Positions 16,309 through 23,728 of a DNA stretch of 38,594 nucleotides are shown one piece after another. Origin of the DNA: Acetatifactor sp. (lineage in GTDB: Bacteria; Bacillota; Clostridia; Lachnospirales; Lachnospiraceae). The position numbers and the translations under genes were made by a program. The notes below the pieces were generated by a model. The model searched no databases. It saw only the letters and a list, made by a program, of their open reading frames with translations, and was not told where the DNA came from. The stretch's first letter is position 1. Each line of letters opens with the position of its first letter. The stretch spans positions 1 through 38,594 of the forward strand of contig JAFLRM010000033.1 of the NCBI GenBank assembly GCA_022511465.1, in the 5' to 3' direction.

Positions 16309-17397
16309 TTATCGTTTAATGTCATAGTTCATGTTCATCAGGTTTCGGATGCTCTGCACATCGTCCGTGATGTTGGCATCGCCGCGGATAGTGTGCTTGA
16401 TCACGCTGCTGGCAACGGCAAAGTTTACCATGTCCATAGCCCTGTAGCCGTGCATCATGGCGTAGATCAGACCGCTGGCGAAAGCATCGCCGCCGCCCAC
16501 GCGATCCAGAATGTTGAACGTAAACAATTTGCTCTCAAAGGTGTGATCCTCATACCACAAGAACGCTTTCAGGCTGTTCTCACTACCGCTGTGTGCATAG
16601 CGCACGTGGCGGGCAATACATTTCAGGTTGGGATAGCGCTCCACGAACTTGCGGAAGATCTCGTCCTGCTGCTCATAGCTGGGCTGCAGGGGAACGCCGT
16701 CCTTCACATCGCCTTTGGAGTGATCGTTCTCATCTCTCCACAGATGATAAGGCTCGATTCCCAAAAGCACATCCACATAGGGCAAGCACTCCGTACAGAA
16801 GTCCCTTGCCTCCTCCCAAGTCCAAAGCTTACTGCGGAAGTTACCATCAAAGCTGACTGTAAGGCCTTTCTCCTTGGCTACTCTCAAACAGTCCATGATC
16901 AGCTGGCGGCAATTGGGCGCAAGGGCCGGTGTGATACCACTCAAATGCAGCCAGGTAAAGCCTTCCAGAAGCTGGTTCAGATCCACCTTGCTGAAATCGT
17001 ACTCGGTGATGGCGCTATGCTTTCTGTCATATGTAACCTTGCTGGGGCGGATCCCGTAGCCGGTCTCAAGATAATAGCTGCCCAGACGATGAGTGGGAGT
17101 CTCCTCCGGAGAGCTCAGGATCATAGGGGTACAGTGTACGTCGTTGCTACGCAGCATACGGACAGCACTCTTACCCACGCTGTTGTTGGGCACCACACTG
17201 AAAAAGGTGCTGTCAATACCCAGATTTGCCAAGGCCAGCGCAATGTTGGCCTCACTCCCGCCGTAGCTCGCCTCGAAGTTGCTAGCCATACGAATCTTCT
17301 CATAGTTGGGCGGTGTCAGTCTCAGCATGATCTCGCCGATGGTGATAAACTTGTTGGTGATGTCGTTGTCGCGTAACAGTGGATTGTAATGCTCCAT
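16309..17397 (-). CDS. kdgK: PfkB-family sugar kinase, probable 2-keto-3-deoxygluconate kinase
   Basis: A 362-residue ribokinase-fold enzyme. It has the N-terminal strand FITIGEIMLRLTPP, the substrate loop YGGSEANIALALANLG near residue 46 (PfkB signature 1), SFDGNFRSKLW near 183, and the catalytic signature DRVGGGDAFASG near 300, whose Asp is the general base. GEIMLRL and the N-terminal pattern resemble KDG kinases. The reaction would be ATP-dependent phosphorylation of 2-keto-3-deoxygluconate to KDPG, the step after KdgF in pectin breakdown; other sugar acids remain possible. The length is slightly above the usual 310-340 because of an insertion around 225-245. The start has GGAGG seven bases before the ATG. 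It has its own promoter and a terminator. Confidence 0.78.
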   Translation of the reverse strand: MEHYNPLLRDNDITNKFITIGEIMLRLTPPNYEKIRMASNFEASYGGSEANIALALANLGIDSTFFSVVPNNSVGKSAVRMLRSNDVHCTPMILSSPEETPTHRLGSYYLETGYGIRPSKVTYDRKHSAITEYDFSKVDLNQLLEGFTWLHLSGITPALAPNCRQLIMDCLRVAKEKGLTVSFDGNFRSKLWTWEEARDFCTECLPYVDVLLGIEPYHLWRDENDHSKGDVKDGVPLQPSYEQQDEIFRKFVERYPNLKCIARHVRYAHSGSENSLKAFLWYEDHTFESKLFTFNILDRVGGGDAFASGLIYAMMHGYRAMDMVNFAVASSVIKHTIRGDANITDDVQSIRNLMNMNYDIKR

Positions 17398-17447
17398 TGG
17401 GAAACCTCCTTCTCACATAGGATTATCGTAAATCACTTCTATCTATT

Positions 17448-17476
17448 ATTTTATGATACTTGGGAAAGTATTTCAA
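17448..17476 (-). promoter_or_regulatory. Promoter of kdgK
   Basis: TTGAAA (17476-17471) and TAAAAT (17453-17448) are separated by 17 nt, about 50 nt upstream of the kdgK start. The spacer is largely occupied by an inverted repeat listed separately. Confidence 0.65.
17456..17471. promoter_or_regulatory. Candidate operator inside the kdgK promoter
   Basis: ATACTT (17456-17461) and AAGTAT (17466-17471) are perfect 6-bp inverted arms around GGGA. They sit between the -10 and -35 boxes, as expected for a repressor site. No LacI, GntR or IclR regulator is present in the window to bind it. Confidence 0.4.
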
Positions 17477-17485
17477 TAGACAATT

Positions 17486-18790
17486 TTACCCGCGGGACCA
17501 TTTCAGCGGCTCAAACTCTTTCTTCATAATTTTCACCACGCGATCGCTCTCCTCCGGCGCAATGACATGCGTATACTTCCCCTCAATGCTGCCGAAAGTA
17601 ACCACTTTTTCCACCTCCAGCATTTCCTGCAGATAGCTGATCATATTCTCCTTGGTGGCGTTGTGGTTGAAAATCTTAAGGTGGCTGTAACCGAGATGAT
17701 TTCTGGAATCGTATTTGAGTACCTTGAGCTGCTCCAAAAGACCCTTCTCCTCCAGCTTCCGATACAGACTCTCAATTCGCTCACTTCGTTCAACCACATG
17801 GAAGTATACCACATCCTCTCCCTCAGGAAGTTCTCTTTTCACATAGTTGCGGTAGGGAGAGCGTCTGTCCTGTTCCACCATTTGGTTGTACGCTTCATTC
17901 TCTGACTCCTGATAGTAAATGACAAGTGTGTCGTCTATTATTACATTGGAAAACCAGTTGACCTGATGCTCCCGCAGAAGCTTGATCATCTCATCCGCCT
18001 TTTTATGTGAGATCACGTAGGATCGGACATAGCGGTTCTCCACCACATCGTAGAGCGCCGCCCCATCCATGACGATAGCGGGCAGTTTCAGCTCAATGGT
18101 TCCTAAAAGCTCCTTCAGGATCGCCGGCGTATGCACTGTGGAAATGGTAAACTGGGCCCCGTCATCAATCATGCGGTTCAACTCCACGCGGCTGTATCCG
18201 GACAATGCCAGTTTCGCATTCAAGAGAGTATCGTCCAGACCGGACACAAAGAGCACCTTACGATTGCGCCTTCTGGGCAGCCGGAAAGAATTTACTGCCA
18301 AACCGATGACAATACCTATCATCGTATCCCAAAAACGATTCCATGTAAAAATGTATGGATCGGCATCAGAAATATGGTTGATGACAATGCTCAGATATAC
18401 CACGGTGGAAAAGTAGGCCGCCTCGCTCTTGCGGATCACCACAGTGGCATACAATACCACCCCCACCATCAAAGAGATTACCACGCCATGTATCAACTGA
18501 TGCTGTTTGGTCTCTATGGACAGATCGGGGAATAACAGGATCGTCACCAGTCCGACCAGCGCTCCTACCACCGTGCCGATGATCCTCTGAATGGCGTTGA
18601 TCTTAGTCTCTTTGGCCGAGTCTCTCATACACCAAATGGCAGCCATGTGGGAGTAGAATGCCACGGTCACATCCCCTCGCAATATCTCCACCACAAAGCA
18701 CAAAAAGACTGCGATCACAGTCTTGATGATCCGCATTCCTACAGGGGGCATATATTCTTTGATCGCAAATTTCTTTTCTCCCGAACCCAT
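17486..18790 (-). CDS. FUSC/aromatic-acid-exporter membrane domain fused to degenerate HAD domain
   Basis: A 434-residue two-part protein. Residues 1-170 resemble the ArAE/FUSC exporter domain: GMRIIKTVIAVFLCF, a second hydrophobic segment after the conserved AAIWCMRDS, AIQRIIGTVVGALVGL, then two or three further membrane segments ending in DTMIGIVIGLAVNSF. Residues 175-434 follow the Cof-type HAD phosphatase layout (LFVSGLDDTLLN, TISTVHTP, FGSIEGKYTHVI). However, the position of the catalytic nucleophile (first Asp of DxDGT) is Gly184, and the final GDxxND motif is missing. The HAD part is therefore probably a non-catalytic binding domain facing the cytoplasm. Transport function and substrate are unknown. 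The RBS is GAGGACAGGAA-ATG. It lies 49 nt after the papain-like gene. Confidence 0.72.
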   Translation of the reverse strand: MGSGEKKFAIKEYMPPVGMRIIKTVIAVFLCFVVEILRGDVTVAFYSHMAAIWCMRDSAKETKINAIQRIIGTVVGALVGLVTILLFPDLSIETKQHQLIHGVVISLMVGVVLYATVVIRKSEAAYFSTVVYLSIVINHISDADPYIFTWNRFWDTMIGIVIGLAVNSFRLPRRRNRKVLFVSGLDDTLLNAKLALSGYSRVELNRMIDDGAQFTISTVHTPAILKELLGTIELKLPAIVMDGAALYDVVENRYVRSYVISHKKADEMIKLLREHQVNWFSNVIIDDTLVIYYQESENEAYNQMVEQDRRSPYRNYVKRELPEGEDVVYFHVVERSERIESLYRKLEEKGLLEQLKVLKYDSRNHLGYSHLKIFNHNATKENMISYLQEMLEVEKVVTFGSIEGKYTHVIAPEESDRVVKIMKKEFEPLKWSRG

Positions 18791-18839
18791 TTCCTGTCCT
18801 CACGCTTTTTATATTACTTTAGAATAAGTTCATTATATC

Positions 18840-19478
18840 CTATGACGGTGTATACCGGTAGAGTACCATGCCGCCTTTCTCCCTGTGGCCTGTATCCCAG
18901 AGATCGTCAAAGTCCAGCCACCTCCAGTTTCCGTAGGTGACCGCCTTGACCATCATGGTGCCATCCGGCTCCTGCTGCCCTGCAGCTTCCTCACAAAAAA
19001 GCTCATAGCCGGTCAGCAGAAACCAGTGCCACTCGTAGTCGTCCAAAGCCTTGTTCTTGTGCTTCAAATTCAGGTAGGGGATGGGATAGCCGTGGTCGAT
19101 CTGATACCGGACGATCCGTCTGGCGTCCGCCACGTCGGACTCCCCCGCAAAGGGAAGCATTGTGATCCCCGGCTCTCCCCGGTCTGCAAAGTACTTTGCC
19201 GCACCGTCTATGTAGATATCCAGCTTGTCAATACCTCGCATGCGCGGGCTTAAGTAAGGCTTCATAAGCATGGCAAACTGAATATATTCCTCCTTGGTAA
19301 GCTGCTTCACGTCATAAGGGTACAGGTGAGTCATCTCTCGATGGATCGCAAAATAAAGACTGCTGTCACAACAGGTGGCTGCGCCACAGCCGCCCTTGTT
19401 CATCCACCAGTCGGTAAACCAGTCCTGATTGCCGCCGTAGCAGCCATCGATGATAAAATAATCCAGTTCCTTTTTCAC
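18840..19478 (-). CDS. Putative papain/C39-like cysteine peptidase fold protein
   Basis: This 212-residue protein has no signal peptide. Near the N-terminus is GNQDWFTDWWMNKGGCGAATCCD, in which the Gly-rich GGCGA segment followed by a helix resembles the active-site cysteine start of C39/BtrH-type papain folds. Later come EWHWFLLTGYE with a histidine in strand context (about 165) and FDDLW near 198, which could supply the third residue. I assign a fold class only; activity is unproven. The start codon is GTG at 19478 with AAAGGGTGAGA upstream. It is the last gene but one of the lipoprotein cluster, 69 nt after the 343-residue lipoprotein. Confidence 0.45.
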   Translation of the reverse strand: MKKELDYFIIDGCYGGNQDWFTDWWMNKGGCGAATCCDSSLYFAIHREMTHLYPYDVKQLTKEEYIQFAMLMKPYLSPRMRGIDKLDIYIDGAAKYFADRGEPGITMLPFAGESDVADARRIVRYQIDHGYPIPYLNLKHKNKALDDYEWHWFLLTGYELFCEEAAGQQEPDGTMMVKAVTYGNWRWLDFDDLWDTGHREKGGMVLYRYTPS

Positions 19479-19547
19479 TCAGTCTCACCCTTTATGATTC
19501 GATTATACTTATATATCTCTTCCAACCATCCGGAAAGAACCATCTCC

Positions 19548-20579
19548 TTATCCCGCATGGCTCAAATTCATAAACAGATCTTCCGCCAAAAAGCTTCCGT
19601 CTGGGGTAGTCACTCCATCTTCCCCATAGCCGCTCCAAAAGAAATACCCTGTCTGTCCGTCACCCCAGGTAAGTTCCATCCAACCCTCCTCCGGCCAGGC
19701 GTCCTCCCCCCATGCACTGACATGGAAACGAAGGAAAGCAACCTCCGTCCCCTCGGAGATTGACACTCCCGCAGCGTCCAGACTCTTGTCAGCGTACACG
19801 GCAATCTCCTGTCTGGTAGTGATCACACCTATCCCCATAGTGCGGTCATACTGAGCCAGCTCATAGACCTCTAATGGAACCTCTTCCAGGTAGGCATCCG
19901 GCTCATCCGCCTCCTTCAGCTTCCACATGCGTGTGGCGAAGTTGGTCTCCACGAGATCAACCCTGCCCACGCCGGTGATCGTGCCGTCTCCCGGCACGGT
20001 GATCTGTATTTTCTCATCAAAATAGGAATATGGACAAATATAAAAGCTTCCCAGATTGATCAGTTGTCCCTCCGCAAATCGAAACAGATACGTCTGCGGA
20101 TCGCCGCTGGGGCCGTCAAAATAGAGTCCGATCTCTTTATAAGAGTCGTTTACATCTATGTCAAACAGATACCATGACTCCCAGTCAGGATTTTCTCCGT
20201 AACAGCCCAATTCATAGAGATATTGTCCGGTAAAGACCTGATCGCTCACCTGAATCTCAGGAAGATCTTCCCCGCCGATGAAAGAGGGCTCTTCCGCGCT
20301 GCTTTCACTGCTTACGGTGAGTACCTCCTGATTCCCGTCTCCGTCCAGATCGACAGAAACAACGCTTCCCTGCATCAAACGTTCTATTGTGGAATCGGGA
20401 GCGATTAACACCTCTGCTGCCCCGGTTACTCCCGTGCCGCTCTCCTCCACGGACTGTTTTGTCCCACTTTCCACAAGCGTGTCATTTACCTGCTGATCCT
20501 CCTGTGCTCCACATCCTCCAAACAGCAGGCAGGCCACCGGCAGCGCCGTGCTCACGAAACCGAAAATTTTTCCTCTCAT
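19548..20579 (-). CDS. Lipoprotein with calcium-loop motif, function unknown
   Basis: A 343-residue protein with a lipoprotein signal peptide; the lipobox is LFGGC with Cys23. A Ser/Glu-rich linker follows, then VDLDGDGNQEVLTV near residue 76, a DxDxDG loop typical of FG-GAP/VCBS blades and other calcium sites. The middle part is beta-rich (YLYELGCYGENP, YLFDIDVNDSY). The C-terminal part (about 250-343) has TRQEIAVYADKSLDAAGVSI and GTEVAFLRFH, similar to an SH3-like barrel. It should be anchored on the outer face of the cell membrane. It has its own promoter and follows the 1003-residue lipoprotein by 98 nt. I do not recognise a named family. Confidence 0.7.
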   Translation of the reverse strand: MRGKIFGFVSTALPVACLLFGGCGAQEDQQVNDTLVESGTKQSVEESGTGVTGAAEVLIAPDSTIERLMQGSVVSVDLDGDGNQEVLTVSSESSAEEPSFIGGEDLPEIQVSDQVFTGQYLYELGCYGENPDWESWYLFDIDVNDSYKEIGLYFDGPSGDPQTYLFRFAEGQLINLGSFYICPYSYFDEKIQITVPGDGTITGVGRVDLVETNFATRMWKLKEADEPDAYLEEVPLEVYELAQYDRTMGIGVITTRQEIAVYADKSLDAAGVSISEGTEVAFLRFHVSAWGEDAWPEEGWMELTWGDGQTGYFFWSGYGEDGVTTPDGSFLAEDLFMNLSHAG

Positions 20580-20648
20580 CGCATTCTTTCCTCCCGCTAT
20601 GACGGCTTGCCTTTCAGACTGTCATCGCATCTTAGAAATATTAAAGAG

Positions 20649-20677
20649 ATTCTATCATATTTCTGCCTGTTTTACAA
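20649..20677 (-). promoter_or_regulatory. Promoter of the 343-residue lipoprotein gene
   Basis: TTGTAA (20677-20672) and TAGAAT (20654-20649) are separated by 17 nt, with a TG one base before the -10 box (extended -10). The site begins directly after the stop codon of the upstream gene. Confidence 0.6.
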
Positions 20678-23600
20678 CTAAGGCCGGATCCTTCCAAATA
20701 GTTCCTCGTAGGTGTAGAGACATTCCTTCTCCTTCTCACTTGCCAGTCTGTTTGCCTCCCAGTAAGGCTTTGCGATCGCATCAAACTGCTCCTCGGTGAC
20801 ACGAAAGAACCATTCATCGGAGTACCGCGCGTAACTTCCCTGCCGCATCATTTCTTCTGTCACTTTGACCTCCTTCGACTTGTCGGCATATTGTGGAAGC
20901 CCCACCATGCGCACCGTTTGTTCCTCACTGACATATCCTTCAAAGAAAAAGGTATGGCACTCGGGCTGATCTTCGCGACCTGTCTCGTCCAACTGATAGA
21001 AGGCAAACTTGTTGCCGTCGTGGTTCCACGCGACCTTTCTGGTGCCCAGCAGATCATACCAGGAAGCGGAGTCATAGGTGTACCACAGGCTGTATTCATC
21101 CTTCTCCTTGTCGTACTTAAAAAAGCACAGCACATAAGCTCCCCAGCCCGCTTCCCGGACACCGAGCTCCGGCGCGCCGTCATCGTCCATATCAAAGAAA
21201 TAATAGATAAAATTATTTACATCAAATGTCTCCCGAAGCTCCGGACGCATGTCCAGATGTCTCCAAGTGTCATTATACTCCTCCATATAATAGGTCTTTC
21301 CGCTTTCCGGCTCTAAGAAAGGCACCTCGTTTTTAAGCAGACGGTCAAATTTCTCTATGTAGAGATCATAACTCTCCAAGTCTCCCGTCTTGAATTCTCC
21401 GGAATAATCCACCTCCTCATAGGCAGCTCGGATGATCGCAAAGGTTTCATCATCCACATAGGGCTGACCGGCATCATGCATGATGTCACCCCAGTCTACA
21501 TACTCTCTGATCAGCAGTTTTGTCAGGGAATGCTCCTGTCTGCTGCCATCCTCGTATGTGATGACCATTCCCTGCTTTTGATCGGATCGAATCCACTGAA
21601 TTTTCGAGCAGGGAGCGTCACTTGGAAACTCCTTGTAACTCGCAAGTCTTTTCTGACCGTCCGCGATCCATACCCGTCCCCTATAGCCGCTGATCTCCCC
21701 CGCCTCATCCCGAAGAATGTCCTGAGCGTAGTACAGACTGTAGTTCTGCCCTCTCTCCTCCACGTCCGAGTACCAGAGAATTTTTGCCTCCGCCCAATCC
21801 AAGAGGACATCGGTGCCATAAAGATTGTCCCTGTTATATCTATAATCCCAATAATCGTAAACAGCATCTGTGACCACCCGTTTGGCCGCCGCCTGTTCAT
21901 CCCCGTCCGGAAGAGCATTTACCGTGATGCGCACATTGTCATCATCCACGCGGTGAAATACGTAACTGCCCACCCACGCAAACTCCAAATTTTCATTCCA
22001 CTGATAGACCTCCATATGCCATTCATCCTGGGAGGTCCAATATTGAAGGGCTATCCTCCTCTCATCCCCGTTCATATGATAGCTTTTCCAAAACTGATTG
22101 AGAAGTCCCGGTGCCTCCACATAGGTCTGCTCCGCCGGACTCCAAAGAAGGTGGCGCCATAAGGAATTACCGGCAAGTTCATCCCGCCTTATTGTCAGAT
22201 CCAGACAGCCGTCCCCATTCAGATCCTCAAAGAAGGGCAGATCGTCCAGATCGGTCTTTACAGAATATTCACAAATGGGCACCGATTCTCCCATCTTGTA
22301 AACAGCAATTTCATACAGATAGTTCAGCGTGCGGTTGATGTCAATCAAAAACATCTCACCCGTACCGATATCCAAGCAATAGGTGTAGTGGTTATCTGCC
22401 TCATCCCGCCACAGCGTTCCACCGCCCGCAAGCCGCTCCATGGAACAGACAGGAGCGGAGAGATCATACCCCAGCGCCTCCGCCAGCCTCCACAGCATGC
22501 TGGAAGGATAGCGATAGTAAGATTCGTAGCCGGAACCCTTCTGTTGACTGAGTCCGCGCATGGAAGCCTGGTAGTCGTCACCCAACCCCCAAAAATTGAT
22601 TTGGTACTCCCTGCCCTGCCACGCAAAGTACGCGGTCTGAGTCAGGGACCGCGACCGAGTCTCCTCCTCGTCGATAAACTCCATTCGCGTCAAAATGCCC
22701 TTCTCCATGCTGCCTCTCGCCAAAGTTCGAAAGGGAATTGCTCCCGCCTCCTCAGCATCCATAGTGCCCGCAATATAAGGATAGTCCACATAGCGGTACA
22801 CCTGATAGTCCTCCAGTGTCGGATCATCCTCTGTCACCAGATCGGCAATCTCTCTTTCCGACATTGATGTCATATCTATGTCCGGAAGAAGCTGGCCTTC
22901 GCACACTTGAAGCGCCTCTTCCACAACCCGGTAGTGGATGCTTCCCGAGTTCCCTCTGGGGAAACGTCTTAGGATTGCTCCCTCCCCCTGTGCATTTTCC
23001 GGAAATTCCACCTCGTCCACCTGAAAGGTGCCCACCGGAAACACTGCCATAAAACGGACATTGTCCGGTACGCCTTCCGCCAGCCAGTAGGTAACACCAT
23101 ACTCCTCATTGGCCTCCTTACTGCCCTTAGTGTAAAAAAGTGGTTCAAAAAGCACGCTCTCAATGGTTTCTCCATTCAAAGAAACAGGTTTCCCCGTAAA
23201 AAGACTGCGCAGATAAGTATTCCAGTAAAATTCCGGCATAAGACTGGCGAACTCATACACCACACGCTCTTCCTCTGACGCAGCGGGCGACACATAGAGA
23301 TAACGATTTGGCACGGTGGTGACCGACGAGTCGGAAACTTCCACCAGCACAACCCATGTACCCATGGCGAGGCTGTCCACATAACAGACAATCTCAGGAT
23401 CGCTCGGGGATTGATATTCTTCGTTGGTGGTACGCAGCTTCTCCATCAGGTAATCCGTAAAATTCCGGCCTGCCAGATCCTGTCTCTCTACCGTCACAAG
23501 TCCCCGACACTCCTCGGGTATCTCCTGAAGAGTCTGTTCAGCCTTTGTAAGCAAAGGATCTCCTGTCTCCAAAAGTTGCCGCACAACCGTAGTCCATCCT

Positions 23601-23689
23601 CCTCCGCAGCCGGTGCACAATACGATTAATGAGCAAAATACACAGAGGAGAGCAGAAACACGAAACCACAGAATATGTTTTTGCTGCAT
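20678..23689 (-). CDS. Large lipoprotein, paralog 1 of a tandem family (two modules)
   Basis: A 1003-residue lipoprotein. The signal peptide ends in LCTGC (Cys about 28). GGAGG about ten bases upstream supports the start at 23689 rather than the ATG at 23713. Module A (about 30-730) is shared with the next two genes: DLAGRNFTDYL, EIVCYVDSL, EERVVYEFASL, VRFMAVFPVGTFQVDEVEF, DIDMTSMSEREIADL, then FFEDLNGDGCLDL near 490 and LLWSPAEQTYVEAP. Module B (about 740-1003) has FFDMDDDGAPELGV near 833 and ends with YTYEELFGRI. The two Asp-rich loops look like calcium-binding loops. There are no enzyme motifs that I recognise. It acts outside the membrane; a binding, sensing or structural role is possible but not shown. 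Confidence 0.75.
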   Translation of the reverse strand: MQQKHILWFRVSALLCVFCSLIVLCTGCGGGWTTVVRQLLETGDPLLTKAEQTLQEIPEECRGLVTVERQDLAGRNFTDYLMEKLRTTNEEYQSPSDPEIVCYVDSLAMGTWVVLVEVSDSSVTTVPNRYLYVSPAASEEERVVYEFASLMPEFYWNTYLRSLFTGKPVSLNGETIESVLFEPLFYTKGSKEANEEYGVTYWLAEGVPDNVRFMAVFPVGTFQVDEVEFPENAQGEGAILRRFPRGNSGSIHYRVVEEALQVCEGQLLPDIDMTSMSEREIADLVTEDDPTLEDYQVYRYVDYPYIAGTMDAEEAGAIPFRTLARGSMEKGILTRMEFIDEEETRSRSLTQTAYFAWQGREYQINFWGLGDDYQASMRGLSQQKGSGYESYYRYPSSMLWRLAEALGYDLSAPVCSMERLAGGGTLWRDEADNHYTYCLDIGTGEMFLIDINRTLNYLYEIAVYKMGESVPICEYSVKTDLDDLPFFEDLNGDGCLDLTIRRDELAGNSLWRHLLWSPAEQTYVEAPGLLNQFWKSYHMNGDERRIALQYWTSQDEWHMEVYQWNENLEFAWVGSYVFHRVDDDNVRITVNALPDGDEQAAAKRVVTDAVYDYWDYRYNRDNLYGTDVLLDWAEAKILWYSDVEERGQNYSLYYAQDILRDEAGEISGYRGRVWIADGQKRLASYKEFPSDAPCSKIQWIRSDQKQGMVITYEDGSRQEHSLTKLLIREYVDWGDIMHDAGQPYVDDETFAIIRAAYEEVDYSGEFKTGDLESYDLYIEKFDRLLKNEVPFLEPESGKTYYMEEYNDTWRHLDMRPELRETFDVNNFIYYFFDMDDDGAPELGVREAGWGAYVLCFFKYDKEKDEYSLWYTYDSASWYDLLGTRKVAWNHDGNKFAFYQLDETGREDQPECHTFFFEGYVSEEQTVRMVGLPQYADKSKEVKVTEEMMRQGSYARYSDEWFFRVTEEQFDAIAKPYWEANRLASEKEKECLYTYEELFGRIRP

Positions 23690-23728
23690 GGCGGCACTTC
23701 CTCCCACTATCATTTCTCTTTTCTCCGA

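Noticed and set aside
16156..17376. 406-codon plus-strand open frame opposite the KDG kinase
   Set aside because: It mirrors a clear PfkB-family gene, has no ribosome site at its start and shows no recognisable domain; the opposite strand has promoter, RBS and terminator.
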